This document shows, one piece after another, positions 10,311 through 23,219 of a stretch of DNA of 64,000 nt. A program made the position numbers and the translations under genes. The notes below the pieces were generated by a model that saw nothing but the letters and a program-made list of their open reading frames with translations, did not search any database and was not told where the DNA came from. How positions within the stretch are numbered: the stretch's first letter is position 1; each line of letters opens with the position of its first letter. The stretch is from Aeromonas eucrenophila (GTDB taxonomy: Bacteria; Pseudomonadota; Gammaproteobacteria; Enterobacterales; Aeromonadaceae), in assembly GCF_000819865.1 (NCBI RefSeq), contig NZ_CDDF01000003.1:578-64577 (forward strand), given 5' to 3'.

Positions 10311-10655
10311 TTATCTCCCAGCCTTAGCGTCGGATACCACTACAGTGATGTGAGCGGTACGCTTGAGGATACGATCCGCGCGACCTTTGGCACGCGGGCG
10401 GATGCGCTTCATGGAGGGACCTTCGTCTACCATGATGGTGGCAACACGCAGGGCGTCGATATCGGCGCCTTCGTTGTGCTCAGCGTTTGCAATGGCAGAT
10501 TCCAGCACTTTCTTCACCAGAACTGCAGCCTTTTTCGGGCTGAAGGTCAGGAGGTTCAGAGCCTTGTCTACGGACAGACCACGTACTTGATCGGCTACCA
10601 GACGAGCTTTCTGGGCAGAAGTACGGGCATAACGGTGTTTAGCGATAGCTTCCAT
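10311..10655 (-). CDS. rplV: 50S ribosomal protein L22
   Basis: Large-subunit protein whose beta-hairpin lines the exit tunnel and influences macrolide binding and nascent-chain stalling. The hairpin region here reads [19 protein letters not shown] and looks normal. Two adjacent ATGs are possible (10658 or 10655). The second gives the family N-terminus [16 protein letters not shown], 114 residues, and better spacing from AAGGG. In the S10 operon between rpsS and rpsC. Confidence 0.97.
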   Translation of the reverse strand: MEAIAKHRYARTSAQKARLVADQVRGLSVDKALNLLTFSPKKAAVLVKKVLESAIANAEHNEGADIDALRVATIMVDEGPSMKRIRPRAKGRADRILKRTAHITVVVSDAKAGR

Positions 10656-10665
10656 CATTTATCCC

Positions 10666-10959
<294 letters not shown>

Positions 10960-10966
10960 TTAACAA

Positions 10967-11788
10967 TTACTTGTTACGACGACGTACGATGTACTTGTCG
11001 GTACGCTTGTTCTTACGGGTCTTGAAGCCCTTAGCCTTCTGGCCCCATGGGGACACAGGCTGCATGCCCTTGTTACGACCCTCACCACCACCGTGCGGGT
11101 GATCAACCGGGTTCATCGCCATACCGCGAACGGTCGGACGAATACCACGCCAGCGGTTTGCACCGGCTTTACCCAGTTGACGCAGCATGTGCTCGGAGTT
11201 ACCCACTTCACCGATGGTGGCGCGGCACTCGGCCAGAACTTTACGTACTTCGCCGGAACGCAGACGCAGAGTTACATAGTTACCATCACGAGCCAGGATC
11301 TGGATGAAAGTACCAGCGGAACGAGCCAGCTGGGCCCCTTTACCAGGTTTCATCTCAACGGCGTGAACGGTAGAACCAACCGGGATGTTACGCATCGGCA
11401 GGGTGTTACCTACCTTGATCGCAGCATCAGCACCAGAAGCGATTGCATCACCAGCTTTCAGGCCTTTCGGGGCCAGGATGTAACGACGCTCACCGTCTGC
11501 ATACAACACCAGGGCGATGTTAGCGGTACGGTTAGGATCGTATTCCAGACGCTCTACTTTGGCCGGAATGCCGTCTTTGTCGCGCTTGAAGTCGACCAGA
11601 CGGTAGTGTTGCTTGTGACCACCACCGATATGACGGGTGGTGATACGGCCGTTGTTGTTACGACCACCGGACTTGCTTTTGCTGTCCAGCAGAGCGGCGA
11701 AGGGCTTACCCTTGTACAGCTCTTGGTTGACGATCTTAACGACGTGGCGGCGGCCCGGAGAAGTAGGCTTGCACTTAACGATTGCCAT
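10967..11788 (-). CDS. rplB: 50S ribosomal protein L2
   Basis: One of the most conserved large-subunit proteins; it binds 23S rRNA and is needed for subunit association and peptidyl transfer. It has 273 residues, as in E. coli. The C-terminal signature [18 protein letters not shown] contains the conserved histidine region near the peptidyl-transferase centre. In the S10 operon between rplW and rpsS. Confidence 0.99.
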   Translation of the reverse strand: MAIVKCKPTSPGRRHVVKIVNQELYKGKPFAALLDSKSKSGGRNNNGRITTRHIGGGHKQHYRLVDFKRDKDGIPAKVERLEYDPNRTANIALVLYADGERRYILAPKGLKAGDAIASGADAAIKVGNTLPMRNIPVGSTVHAVEMKPGKGAQLARSAGTFIQILARDGNYVTLRLRSGEVRKVLAECRATIGEVGNSEHMLRQLGKAGANRWRGIRPTVRGMAMNPVDHPHGGGEGRNKGMQPVSPWGQKAKGFKTRKNKRTDKYIVRRRNK

Positions 11789-11803
11789 TTTTCAGAACTC
11801 CTC

Positions 11804-12106
11804 TTACTCGGCTGCGCCCATGAAGTCGATGTCCTGACCAGCTTTCAGGGTCACATAAGCCTTTTTCCAATCGGAACGACGGCCTACACGCGCACCTGAG
11901 CGCTTGGTTTTACCCTTCATGTTCAGGGTACGGACGGTCTCAACTTCGACCTCGAACAGTTTCGCAACTGCAGCTTTGACTTCCGCCTTGGTGGCATCAA
12001 CAGCAATCTTGAACACGATAGTGTTCTGCTTTTCTGCGACCATGGTGCTCTTTTCAGAGATATGCGGAGCCTTCAGAACTTTCAACAAACGCTCTTCGCG
12101 GATCAT
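11804..12106 (-). CDS. rplW: 50S ribosomal protein L23
   Basis: Exit-tunnel protein and main docking site for trigger factor, SRP and the translocon. It has 100 residues, as in E. coli. The extended tunnel loop contains [20 protein letters not shown]. The ATG overlaps the rplD stop by 4 bp (ATGA), so the two are probably translationally coupled. Confidence 0.98.
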   Translation of the reverse strand: MIREERLLKVLKAPHISEKSTMVAEKQNTIVFKIAVDATKAEVKAAVAKLFEVEVETVRTLNMKGKTKRSGARVGRRSDWKKAYVTLKAGQDIDFMGAAE

Positions 12107-12708
12107 GCCAGCATCTCCTCGATTTGCTTAACTGCGTCAGCAGTCATCAGAATCTTGTCGAAAGCGATCAGGCTGACCGGGTCGATACCGGCAACGTCAC
12201 GCACGTCAACTTTGTACAGGTTGCGAGCAGCCAGGAACAGGTTCTCATCGACTTCAGCAGTCACGATCAGAACGTCAGTCAGTTCCATCTCTTTCAGCTT
12301 GGCGATCAGTTCTTTAGTCTTCGGCGCTTCGATGCCGAATTTCTCAACAACGATCAGGCGCTCTTGACGTACCAGCTCGGACAGGATGCTACGGATAGCG
12401 CCGCGGTACATCTTCTTGTTTACTTTTTGGCTGTGATCTTGCGGCTTAGCAGCAAAAGTCACACCACCGGAACGCCAAATGGGCGAACGGATGGAGCCAG
12501 CACGGGCACGACCAGTACCCTTCTGACGCCACGGCTTTTTGCCGCCACCAGACACTTCAGAGCGAGTCAGCTGCGCACGAGTACCCTGACGGGCACCAGC
12601 GGCATATGCAACGACGACCTGGTGAACCAGAGCTTCGTTGAATTCGCGCCCGAAGGTAGTCTCGGAAACTTCAAGAGCGCTCTTGGCGTCTTTCATTACC
12701 AATTCCAT
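12103..12708 (-). CDS. rplD: 50S ribosomal protein L4
   Basis: Tunnel-constriction protein. In E. coli it also represses the S10 operon by attenuation and by translational block in the leader. It has 201 residues, as in E. coli, from [20 protein letters not shown] to [12 protein letters not shown]. The extended tunnel loop ([20 protein letters not shown]) is conserved. The structured leader upstream of rpsJ is consistent with autogenous control. Confidence 0.98.
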   Translation of the reverse strand: MELVMKDAKSALEVSETTFGREFNEALVHQVVVAYAAGARQGTRAQLTRSEVSGGGKKPWRQKGTGRARAGSIRSPIWRSGGVTFAAKPQDHSQKVNKKMYRGAIRSILSELVRQERLIVVEKFGIEAPKTKELIAKLKEMELTDVLIVTAEVDENLFLAARNLYKVDVRDVAGIDPVSLIAFDKILMTADAVKQIEEMLA

Positions 12709-12725
12709 TACTATCTCCTCAGACG

Positions 12726-13358
12726 TTACGCTTTGACGGCAGGTTTGACGATCACGTTGCCGTTGGTTGCACCCGGTACTGCACCTTTGATGAGCAGCAG
12801 GTTACGTTCAGCGTCAACACGAACCAGTTCCAGGTTCTGAGTCGTTACACGCTCAGCACCCATGTGACCAGCCATCTTTTTGCCCTTGAATACACGACCC
12901 GGAGTCTGGTTCTGACCGATAGAACCCGGAGCGCGGTGAGACAAGGAGTTACCGTGGGTCATATCCTGGGTACGGAAGTTGTGGCGCTTAACAGTGCCCG
13001 CAAAACCTTTACCCTTGGATGTGCCGGTAACGTCTACCATCTTAACGTCAGCGAGAAGATCTACTTTCAGCTCGCTACCAACAGTGAAAGTTTCACCGTT
13101 GTTCAAGCGGAATTCCCACAGACCGCGGCCGGCTTCTACACCAGCTTTGGCGAAGTGGCCAGCTTCCGGCTTGGTTACACGGCTGGCTTTTTTGGCGCCA
13201 GTGGTAACCTGAATAGCGTTGTAGCCGTCGGTTTCTACAGATTTGACCTGAGTTACACGGTTAGCTTCAACTTCGATAACAGTCACCGGGATAGAAACGC
13301 CATCTTCAGTGAAGATGCGAGTCATACCCACTTTGCGACCTACAAGACCGATTGTCAT
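12726..13358 (-). CDS. rplC: 50S ribosomal protein L3
   Basis: Early assembly protein reaching the peptidyl-transferase centre. The ATG at 13356-13358 gives 210 residues starting [16 protein letters not shown], with an AGAGG Shine-Dalgarno about 8 bp away; an in-frame TTG three codons earlier is rejected because it abuts the Shine-Dalgarno. The central [20 protein letters not shown] contains the glutamine methylated by PrmB in E. coli. In the S10 operon after rpsJ. Confidence 0.98.
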   Translation of the reverse strand: MTIGLVGRKVGMTRIFTEDGVSIPVTVIEVEANRVTQVKSVETDGYNAIQVTTGAKKASRVTKPEAGHFAKAGVEAGRGLWEFRLNNGETFTVGSELKVDLLADVKMVDVTGTSKGKGFAGTVKRHNFRTQDMTHGNSLSHRAPGSIGQNQTPGRVFKGKKMAGHMGAERVTTQNLELVRVDAERNLLLIKGAVPGATNGNVIVKPAVKA

Positions 13359-13380
13359 TGTTATCAACCTCTTTCCGTAA

Positions 13381-13902
<522 letters not shown>

Positions 13903-14047
13903 GAGAGGGCGGACAGATAGTGCGCAATCTTGTGGGACGGATGGATCTCGCACTCGCCGGGCGGATTGCCCCCATGCGGTGGTGACGACAAGGCCCCAAG
14001 CAGGCTGATAGACTGCGCCCTCGCCTCTGTCAGTGGAACGACCCCAG

Positions 14048-14962
14048 ATGATCAAAGATCAGAAGAAAGCCTATCAATATGGACTCTGCGCCGTCGCCCT
14101 CTGGTCGACCGTGGCCACCGCCTTCAAGATCTCCCTCGCCTACTTCGAGCCGGTGCAGTTGCTGCTTGTGGCGGCCTTCACCTCGACCCTGACGCTGGGG
14201 CTCATCGTCGCCAAGCAGGGCAAGCTGCCCCTGCTGCTGAGCTACATCAAGACGCGCCCCTACTATTATCTGGCGCTGGGAGTATTGAACCCCTTCCTCT
14301 ATTATCTGCTGCTGTTCAAGGCCTATGATCTGCTGCCCGCCCAGCAGGCCCAGACCCTCAACTACACCTGGGCCATCACCCTCAGCCTGCTGGCAGTGCC
14401 CTTCCTCGGCCAGAAGCTGCGCCGCCGCGATGGGGTTGCCATCGTACTGGGTTACTTCGGCGCCCTGGTCATCGCCACCAAGGGGGACCTGTTCGGTCTG
14501 CACTTCGACAGCCCGCTCGGGGTCACCCTGGCGCTGGTGTCTACCTTCATCTGGGCCGGCTACTGGATCCTCAACACCCGCAATCAGGGGGATCCCATCG
14601 TCAGCCTGCTGCTCGGCTTTATCATCAGCCTGCCTTTCATCGTCGTGGCAACCTGGCTGCTCGCCGATTTCCACATGACAGCCTGGCAGGGCTGGGCCGG
14701 CGCCATCTACGTCGGGCTATTCGAGATGGGCTTTGGCTTCGTACTCTGGCTGATGGCCCTGCGCCACGCCACCAACACGGCCCCCATCAGCAACCTCATC
14801 TTCATCTCCCCGTTTGCCTCCCTGGTGCTGCTCAACCTGCTGATCGGCGAGACCATTCATCCGGCCACCCCCATAGGGCTGGCGCTGATCGTGGCCGCCC
14901 TGCTCATTCAGCAGCTCAAATACGGCAAACGCTACCGCAAGAAGACCGAACCCCAAGCTTGA
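14048..14962 (+). CDS. EamA/DMT-family inner-membrane permease
   Basis: Drug/metabolite-transporter superfamily permease of 304 residues with about ten hydrophobic helices in two EamA-type repeats (roughly residues 10-140 and 155-290). The first repeat contains NPFLYYLLLFKAYDLLPA and the second GLFEMGFGFVLWLMALRHA, both typical of this fold. Substrate cannot be read from sequence. The ATG at 14048 (MIKDQKKAYQYG) is preferred to a GTG at 14033. It is transcribed toward envZ, with a dyad between the two genes. Confidence 0.85.
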   Translation: MIKDQKKAYQYGLCAVALWSTVATAFKISLAYFEPVQLLLVAAFTSTLTLGLIVAKQGKLPLLLSYIKTRPYYYLALGVLNPFLYYLLLFKAYDLLPAQQAQTLNYTWAITLSLLAVPFLGQKLRRRDGVAIVLGYFGALVIATKGDLFGLHFDSPLGVTLALVSTFIWAGYWILNTRNQGDPIVSLLLGFIISLPFIVVATWLLADFHMTAWQGWAGAIYVGLFEMGFGFVLWLMALRHATNTAPISNLIFISPFASLVLLNLLIGETIHPATPIGLALIVAALLIQQLKYGKRYRKKTEPQA

Positions 14963-14966
14963 TAAC

Positions 14967-14998
14967 ACAGAGGGCGCACCCATCGATGCGCCCTCTGT
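14967..14998. terminator. Dyad between the EamA gene and envZ
   Basis: A 12-bp perfect stem ACAGAGGGCGCA/TGCGCCCTCTGT (14967-14978 with 14987-14998) lies between convergent genes. Neither strand has a clear T-run, so it may be a weak or bidirectional terminator. Confidence 0.5.
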
Positions 14999-16309
14999 TC
15001 AATCCACCCACTCCAGCGGCTGGTACTTGGGTAGCCGGATCTCCACCAGCAGCCCTCCCAGCTCGGACTGGCCAAGCCGTATGGTGCCGTGGTGCTGGGA
15101 CACTATCTTGGCGACGATGGCCAACCCCAAGCCACTGCCGCCGCCGGTGCGCGCCACATTGCCCTGGGTAAAGGGCTTGAGCACCCGGGTGTAGTCCTGT
15201 TCCGGAATGCCGGGTCCGTTGTCCGACAGCCGCAGCCGCACCCAGTGACCGTCATCCTTGAGCTCCGCCTGCAGTCGGGTTGCCCCGTAGCGCAGGGAAT
15301 TACCCGACAGGTTGTTGAGGATACGGCGCAGGCTGATGGGGTTGCAGGCGACTCGCACCGCCTGCTCCGGCAACAGCAGCTCCACCTCCAGCCCCTGATC
15401 GGTTTGCATCAGCAAGGCATCGTGGATCAGCTGGGTCAGATCGATCTGCTGGGTATCCAGCCCTTCATCCGGCCGTATGTAATCGATGAACTGATCGATG
15501 ATGCCATTGGACTCGTCGATGTCCGCGTTGATGCTCTCCTTGAGGTACTCATCCCCGGATGACATCATCTCGGTCGCCAGACGGATGCGGGTCAGAGGCG
15601 TGCGCAGATCATGGGAGACCCCGGCCATCATCATGTTGCGCTCCTCGATCAGCCGCTTGATGGAGCTCGACATGTGGTTGAAGGTGCGCGTCAGCCGGCG
15701 CACCTCCCGAGAGCCTTGCTCCCCCAACGCATCGGGGAAGTTGCCACGGGCCACCGCCACGGCCCCCGCCTCCAGATCCTCCAGCGGGCGCACCAACTGG
15801 CGTGCGAAGCGCCAGGCGGCAAACAGGGTCACCACCAGCAGCACGCTCATGTAGAGCAGCAGCGGCTCTATGTCGTCGTCCTCGATCTCGGTCAAGGGGA
15901 TCCGCACCCACATCTGCTTGGCCTGGGGCGGCTGAATCCAGATGATGTAGTGATCCTGGATTTCGACCCTGACCTTAGTCTGCCCCTTCAGCTCGCGGCT
16001 GATGCTCTCCTCCAGGTAGGTGTAAGGCTTGGACTCCTTGAGACCGTGCTGCTCCGCCTCGGCCTGGGTATAGATATCGCTGCCGGTCGCCACATAGACC
16101 AGCGCCTCGGCATCTTCGCTGAGCGCCAGTTGCTTGCTGTCGATGGGGAAGATGAGCTTGACCTGATTGGCCAGCAGGTGGCTTATCTGCTTGACGGTGG
16201 GCGCCAGCAGGTAGTTGTAGAAGGTGGCATAGGAGACAAACTGATAGACCACCAGCACGGCGGCCAGAAACCAGAGCATGCGGGAGAACATGCTGCTCAC
16301 TTTCTTCAT
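14999..16309 (-). CDS. envZ: Osmosensor histidine kinase EnvZ
   Basis: Inner-membrane sensor kinase/phosphatase that controls OmpR and porin genes. It has 436 residues. An N-terminal membrane helix (about 10-30) is followed by a periplasmic domain and a second helix near 150-170 leading into HAMP. The H box [15 protein letters not shown] holds the phosphorylated histidine. The N box is [10 protein letters not shown] and the G boxes are DNGPGIP and [10 protein letters not shown]. Its ATG overlaps the ompR stop by 4 bp, so the pair is co-translated. Confidence 0.96.
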   Translation of the reverse strand: MKKVSSMFSRMLWFLAAVLVVYQFVSYATFYNYLLAPTVKQISHLLANQVKLIFPIDSKQLALSEDAEALVYVATGSDIYTQAEAEQHGLKESKPYTYLEESISRELKGQTKVRVEIQDHYIIWIQPPQAKQMWVRIPLTEIEDDDIEPLLLYMSVLLVVTLFAAWRFARQLVRPLEDLEAGAVAVARGNFPDALGEQGSREVRRLTRTFNHMSSSIKRLIEERNMMMAGVSHDLRTPLTRIRLATEMMSSGDEYLKESINADIDESNGIIDQFIDYIRPDEGLDTQQIDLTQLIHDALLMQTDQGLEVELLLPEQAVRVACNPISLRRILNNLSGNSLRYGATRLQAELKDDGHWVRLRLSDNGPGIPEQDYTRVLKPFTQGNVARTGGGSGLGLAIVAKIVSQHHGTIRLGQSELGGLLVEIRLPKYQPLEWVD

Positions 16310-17025
16310 TCGCCGTCACCGTCCGGCACGAAGACATAGCCGAGACCCCAGACGGTCTGCAGGTAACGGGGCTGGGCCGGATCCTGCTCCAGCAGCCGGC
16401 GCAGGCGGGAGACCTGCACATCGATGCTGCGTTCGGTGGCGGTGTATTCGCGGCCACGGGCCAGGTTCATCAGCTTGTCGCGAGAGAGCGGCTCACGGGG
16501 ATGGCTCACCAGCACTTTGAGCACGGCGAACTCGCCGCTGGTCAGGGCCACGGGCTCACCGTCCCGACTGAGTTCCCGGGTCGCCAGGTTGAGCTGATAG
16601 GCGCCGAAACTCACCATCTTCTCGGCGACGGAGGGTGCGCCGGGCAACTCGACGGTATGACGGCGCAACACGGCGCGGATCCGGGCCAGCAGTTCGCGGG
16701 GGTTGAACGGCTTGGGCAGATAGTCGTCGGCTCCCATCTCGAGTCCGACGATGCGATCCACCTCGTCTCCCTTGGCGGTGAGCATCAGCACCGGGATCTG
16801 GTTGCCCGCCTCGCGCAGGCGGCGGCAGATGGAGAGGCCGTCCTCCCCCGGCAGCATCAGATCCAGCACCATCAGGCTGAAATTCTCGCGAGTCAGCAGG
16901 CGATCGGCCTGCTCCCCGTTGGCGACGCCCCGCACCATGAAACCCTGCTCGGTGAGGTAACGCTCCAGCAGGGAACGTAATTTCAGGTCATCGTCGACCA
17001 CCAGGACCTTGTATTGCTGACTCAT
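16306..17025 (-). CDS. ompR: Response regulator OmpR
   Basis: Transcription factor partner of EnvZ. The ATG at 17023-17025 gives 239 residues, exactly the E. coli length; an in-frame GTG three codons upstream overlaps the GGAG Shine-Dalgarno and is rejected. The receiver domain has VVDDD and the phospho-acceptor [10 protein letters not shown], with the later [12 protein letters not shown]. The C-terminal winged helix contains [10 protein letters not shown] and [12 protein letters not shown]. Cotranscribed with envZ. Confidence 0.97.
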   Translation of the reverse strand: MSQQYKVLVVDDDLKLRSLLERYLTEQGFMVRGVANGEQADRLLTRENFSLMVLDLMLPGEDGLSICRRLREAGNQIPVLMLTAKGDEVDRIVGLEMGADDYLPKPFNPRELLARIRAVLRRHTVELPGAPSVAEKMVSFGAYQLNLATRELSRDGEPVALTSGEFAVLKVLVSHPREPLSRDKLMNLARGREYTATERSIDVQVSRLRRLLEQDPAQPRYLQTVWGLGYVFVPDGDGE

Positions 17026-17309
17026 GCTTGCCACTCCTCTTTCTCTGCTCCCAATACTAGGGCTCCCCCCTGCAACGGCAAAGCATAAAAGTGTTACCGG
17101 TTATTACCCCCAGCCGGTCAACCGCGGGCCATGGCGGCTGCCAGTCACAGGGCAAGGAGCCGCCAGCGGCGCGTAGGTGCCCGACCGCCAGGCAGCGGGT
17201 GCAAGATCTGCTGACGCAGTCGCGCGGCTTGTGTCTTGGCATCGACAGACTCTACTATCCCCTGCAGTACAACCTAACCCGCCAGCTGGCGTCAGGGACT
17301 GATAACCCC

Positions 17310-17783
17310 ATGAAAACCAAACTCATTACCCGTGAAGGCTACAACCGACTGCGGCAAGAGCACGACATGCTGTGGCGGGAGGAGCGGCCCGAGGTCACCA
17401 AGAAGGTCACCTGGGCGGCCAGCCTCGGGGATCGCAGCGAGAATGCCGACTACCAGTACAACAAGAAGCGGCTGCGGGAGATAGACAGACGGGTGCGCTA
17501 CCTGCGCAAGTGTCTGGAGGAGCTGACCATAGTCGATTATGCCCCCTCCCAGGAGGGCAAGGTGTTCTTCGGCGCCTGGGTCGAGGTGGAGAGCGAGGAG
17601 GGCGAGACCAAGCGCTTTCGCATCGTCGGCTATGACGAGATCTTCGGTCGCAAGGATTACATCTCCATCGACTCCCCCATGGCCCGCGCCCTGCTCAAGA
17701 AAGAGGTCGGCGACGAGGCCATAGTGCGCACCCCAGTGGGTGACGCCTGCTGGTATGTGAACGAGATAACCTATCCCAGGTGA
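17310..17783 (+). CDS. greB: Transcription elongation factor GreB
   Basis: Inserts into the RNA polymerase secondary channel and stimulates transcript cleavage in backtracked complexes. It has 157 residues from MKTKLITREGYNRLRQEHDM. The N-terminal antiparallel coiled coil covers about 1-75, with the acidic tip segment LGDRSENADYQYNKKR. The C-terminal FKBP-like domain includes RIVGYDEI and YISIDSPMARALL. Divergent from ompR and upstream of tex, the same order as in E. coli (ompR, greB, then tex/yhgF). Confidence 0.96.
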   Translation: MKTKLITREGYNRLRQEHDMLWREERPEVTKKVTWAASLGDRSENADYQYNKKRLREIDRRVRYLRKCLEELTIVDYAPSQEGKVFFGAWVEVESEEGETKRFRIVGYDEIFGRKDYISIDSPMARALLKKEVGDEAIVRTPVGDACWYVNEITYPR

Positions 17784-18022
17784 TCCCGACAGGGGCATCT
17801 TGCGACCATCCCATGCCGGTGAGCCCATCACAGGTTCCCTTGGCCAGGGTGGCATCCCCTGCCCCGACCCCATATAGTGCTCACACTCGGCGCCTCAGGG
17901 CGCAAACCGGCCACAGCGATGCTCGATACCTCATCCATATGCCGCAAGAGGCCGCTGACCCCAGCCACGGCAATCCGACGCCATGGCCGGCCAGTTACAG
18001 ACCCGACCATTAGAGACCCCCG

Positions 18023-20347
<2,325 letters not shown>

Positions 20348-20362
20348 GCTGCCCGAAAATGC

Positions 20363-20388
20363 AAAAAGCCCCGTGAGGGGCTTTTTTA
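20363..20388 (+). terminator. Rho-independent terminator of tex
   Basis: A 10-bp stem AAAAAGCCCC/GGGGCTTTTT (20363-20372 with 20377-20386) and a T-run follow the tex stop codon directly. Confidence 0.9.
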
Positions 20389-20453
20389 TTGCTAGTGCCT
20401 GACGGCGCTTATCATCGCGAGTCGGCGGGCGTTGCATCCCCCCCAGCGTCACC

Positions 20454-21224
20454 TCAGATATCCAGGCCGAAGCTCTGGCGGGGTGCCGGTCGGCTCGCCT
20501 GCTGATAGTGCTGTGCTATGACCTGATTGCGCCTGTCCATGTAAATACCGAGCGGGCTGGCCGACTGCGCATCCTCCGACCCTGCCGCCATCAGCTCCTT
20601 GCGGGTCTGCGCCTCCTTGAGGATAGCGCTGCGGGCCACGCTCAGGTCTTGGGAAGACGGCTCGATCGGTGCCAGCGCCGCGGCACGCACCTGTTGCATC
20701 TTGGCGAGGGTCGCCGCCGGGTCTCCATGAACGGCGGCAATATCGATGGCCACCTCCCCCCCGCTGGCGTAGCGCTTGCCATCGGGCCCATAGGCATACT
20801 CATAGGTCGGGCTGCCCGCATGCTGACCACCCGCGCTCTGGTGTGCCTGCTCGTGCTTGCGCACCTCCAGATCCCGCTCGACCAGCACCTCGACCTGTCG
20901 TTGCTGCTTCTGTTGCTCCTGTCGGCCGGACTCCTGCTGCTGTCTGCGCTTGCCCTCTTCATCCGTGGCCTCGGCAAAACGCTGGGGCAAGGCCGCCGGA
21001 TTGGCCTGAGGATTGTCCCGGGTCGATTGAGGCAGTGCATTGGGATGGGTCTGGGGAGTACTGGACTTGTCTTTCTGGGAGGAGACGCCGGACTCGGCAC
21101 CGGAGGCCTCGCTCTGGCGCAGCTGGGGAACCAGCTCGGCGCGGCGGTTGTCAGTCTGTGCCGATTCCGTCTGCGGATGCAGTTGATTCGGAATGATGGG
21201 CGGCAGACTGACGTTGATGTTCAT
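20454..21224 (-). CDS. Putative metalloprotease, SprA-related (CJM1_0395-type) family
   Basis: A 256-residue protein. The first 130 residues are Gln/Ser/Pro-rich and low in complexity. The C-terminal half carries a zinc-protease-like HEQAH motif (EVRKHEQAHQSAGG), then SPTYEYAYGPDGKRYASGGE and IDIAAVHGDPAATLAKMQ, the conserved core of the SprA-related family as I recall it. No signal peptide is evident. It ends with LDI and precedes nothing in the same operon except possibly the 78-residue gene just upstream, 1 bp away. Substrate unknown. Confidence 0.7.
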   Translation of the reverse strand: MNINVSLPPIIPNQLHPQTESAQTDNRRAELVPQLRQSEASGAESGVSSQKDKSSTPQTHPNALPQSTRDNPQANPAALPQRFAEATDEEGKRRQQQESGRQEQQKQQRQVEVLVERDLEVRKHEQAHQSAGGQHAGSPTYEYAYGPDGKRYASGGEVAIDIAAVHGDPAATLAKMQQVRAAALAPIEPSSQDLSVARSAILKEAQTRKELMAAGSEDAQSASPLGIYMDRRNQVIAQHYQQASRPAPRQSFGLDI

Positions 21225-21225
21225 C

Positions 21226-21462
21226 TCACACCCTGATGTCGATCAGGGTACCCATCATGTCGCTGGCGGTCTGGATCACCTTGGCGGAGGCGCCGGCCTG
21301 CAGCTCGGCCACCTTGAGATTGACCAGCTCCTCTGGTAGCTCCACCCGCTCACCAGCCGGTGTATTGAGGCGGGCTATCTGGCCCGATGCCTGATCGGCC
21401 AGCTGCTCCGCCCGCTGAAATCCCTGTACCCCCGTGGTCATGGCAGAATCGATACGCATCAT
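21226..21462 (-). CDS. Small protein resembling the C-terminal helix of flagellar rod/hook proteins
   Basis: A 78-residue protein of no known function. Its C-terminal half (ELVNLKVAELQAGASAKVIQ, then a terminal LIDIRV) resembles the coiled C-terminal segment shared by flagellar axial proteins. No flagellar genes are nearby. Two ATGs compete; the second (21457-21459) has better spacing from GGAG and gives MRIDSAMTTG. It lies 1 bp upstream of the putative metalloprotease gene, so the two are probably cotranscribed and may act together at the surface. Confidence 0.6.
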   Translation of the reverse strand: MMRIDSAMTTGVQGFQRAEQLADQASGQIARLNTPAGERVELPEELVNLKVAELQAGASAKVIQTASDMMGTLIDIRV

Positions 21463-21530
21463 CTTGCTCCTCTGGCTGTTGGCTGATTATTCACCACCCG
21501 GAGGCATTATTGAAGTCTGACGCTCACTTT

Positions 21531-22295
21531 TCAGCCGATGAACTGCCGCACCATGGTGATGAACTGGGCTGGATGGGAGATGAAGGGGGCGTGGGAGGCC
21601 TTGTCCAGCACCCGGCTCTGGCTATGGGGATAACGCTCGTCCAGCAACGGGATGGCCGCCTTGGGCACCAGCGAGTCCAACCGGCCATAGATCCGCAGCC
21701 AGGGCAGGCTGAGCGCCGTCAGCTCGTCCCGCAGATCGACGTCGGCCAGCAGGCCGAGGCCCGCCTCCAGAGCAGCAAGCTGAGGCGCCGGCCGCTCCGC
21801 CAACCAGTGGCGCAGCTGGCGGATGTCGTCACGGGCGTGCTCGCTGCCCATGGCCTGGATCGCGAGGAAACGCTCTATGGTCTGCTTGAAGTCACCGGCC
21901 AGCATCTGATTGAAACCGGCGAGCACCTTGGGGGCGATACCGGGCCACTCCTCCCGCGCCATGAAGCAGGGGGAACTGGCAACAGTAAGCAGGGATTGCA
22001 CCCGCTCGGGATGAGTCAGGGCCAACTGGCTCGCCACCAAACCGCCGAGGGACCAGCCGAGCAGATGGCATCTCTCCGGCAAGACGGCGACGACCTGCTC
22101 CGCCAGCCAGGGCAGGTCGTATTCGACACCGCTCGCCAAGGGGCTGTTGCCAAACCCCGGCAAATCGACCAGGTGCAGCCGATAATGGGCCGCCAGCTCG
22201 GGGACTATGCCGTGCCAGACGGCCCCATTCATGCCCCAGCCATGCAACAACACAAGGTCCTGACCCTGGCCAAACCGCTCAACCGATACGCTCAT
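21531..22295 (-). CDS. bioH: Pimeloyl-ACP methyl ester carboxylesterase BioH
   Basis: Alpha/beta hydrolase that removes the methyl group from pimeloyl-ACP methyl ester at the end of pimelate synthesis for biotin. It has 254 residues against 256 in E. coli. The oxyanion region HGWGMNGAVW, the nucleophile elbow GWSLGG, the acid in YGRLDSLVP and the histidine in DKASHAPFISHP are all present, so the triad is complete. Divergent from comF, an order also seen in E. coli (bioH-gntX). Confidence 0.94.
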   Translation of the reverse strand: MSVSVERFGQGQDLVLLHGWGMNGAVWHGIVPELAAHYRLHLVDLPGFGNSPLASGVEYDLPWLAEQVVAVLPERCHLLGWSLGGLVASQLALTHPERVQSLLTVASSPCFMAREEWPGIAPKVLAGFNQMLAGDFKQTIERFLAIQAMGSEHARDDIRQLRHWLAERPAPQLAALEAGLGLLADVDLRDELTALSLPWLRIYGRLDSLVPKAAIPLLDERYPHSQSRVLDKASHAPFISHPAQFITMVRQFIG

Positions 22296-22332
22296 CTAGA
22301 CTCAAGATCCTGTTTATCTGCTTGGAGCCTGC

Positions 22333-23060
22333 ATGTTAAAGCGGCTGCTCGGCAAAGCAAGTCCGATCCTCGGCGACCGGGCCGACTGGCTGGGCCTCTG
22401 CCTGCTCTGCCGCCAGCCTTGCGACACCCAGCCGCTGCTGTGCAGTTGGTGTCAGCACGCCCTGCACCAGCCTGGTCTCAAGTGTCAGCTCTGTGCGGTG
22501 CCACTGCCGGAAAGCGCGGAAGAGACGGAGCCGGTCTGCGGCCGCTGCCAGCGCAGGCCACCCCCCTGGCAACGGCTGCAGGTGATCGGAGACTATCTTC
22601 CCCCCTACCCCTTACTGATCCCCCAGCTGAAATACGCGGGTCAGGTCTTGCTGGCCCCGCCCCTGGCCCGTCTGCTCGCCGACCATCTGGTGATGGACGA
22701 TCCCCCCGAGGCCATCCTGCCCGTGCCCCTGCACTGGTGGCGCCAGTGGTGGCGCGGCTTCAATCAGGCGGAAGAGATTGCCCTGGCCCTGGCGCTATCA
22801 CCAAGATTCCCTGCGATACCCGGCTGCTGCGCAGGATCAGGGCGACCCCTCGGCAGACCAGCCTGAGTGCGGGGCAACGCAGGCGCAACCTGCGCGGCGC
22901 CTTTCAGATTGCCCCCCACCACTACCGTCATGTCGCCCTGCTCGACGACGTGGTCACCACGGGCGCCACCGCCGGCCAGCTCAGCCGTTTACTCCGCGCC
23001 AGCGGTGTTGAACAGGTGGACGTGTGGGCACTCTGCCGCACGCAGAGACAGATCAAATAG
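22333..23060 (+). pseudogene. comF: ComF/GntX-family phosphoribosyltransferase-like gene, frameshifted
   Basis: The frame from 22333 encodes a ComF N-terminus with two zinc-binding Cys clusters (CLLCRQPC, CSWC; then CQLCAVP and CGRCQRR). It continues through LPVPLHWWRQWWRGFNQAEE and then runs into a stop at 22864-22866. The rest of the family, DTRLLRRIRATPRQTSLSAG through the PRPP loop LLDDVVTTGATAGQL, is read in another frame to 23060. One missing base at about 22785-22800 would restore a 242-residue protein of normal length. It is either an inactivated gene or a sequencing error. Upstream of nfuA, as gntX is in E. coli. Confidence 0.85.
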
Positions 23061-23219
23061 TCGGGGCCACATGGAGAAGAGGAAATGGCGGCCTGACGCC
23101 CTGTCATGCGCTTGTTGCGTTCAGGGTCACATCGGGTAGCCATCGACACGCTACCCAAGCCAGGCCAAGAGAGTTATCATGAATACCCTAGTCGTACACT
23201 CAGGTTTATGAGGATAGTG

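Noticed and set aside
21387..22790. Upstream part of the 557-residue plus-strand frame reaching into comF
   Set aside because: It runs antisense to bioH and is not protein-like; only its end after about 22800 is real and belongs to the frameshifted comF.
23184..23212. Possible IscR site upstream of nfuA
   Set aside because: ATACCC...TTTAT half-sites form a loose dyad, but spacing and sequence do not fit the type 1 or type 2 consensus well enough.
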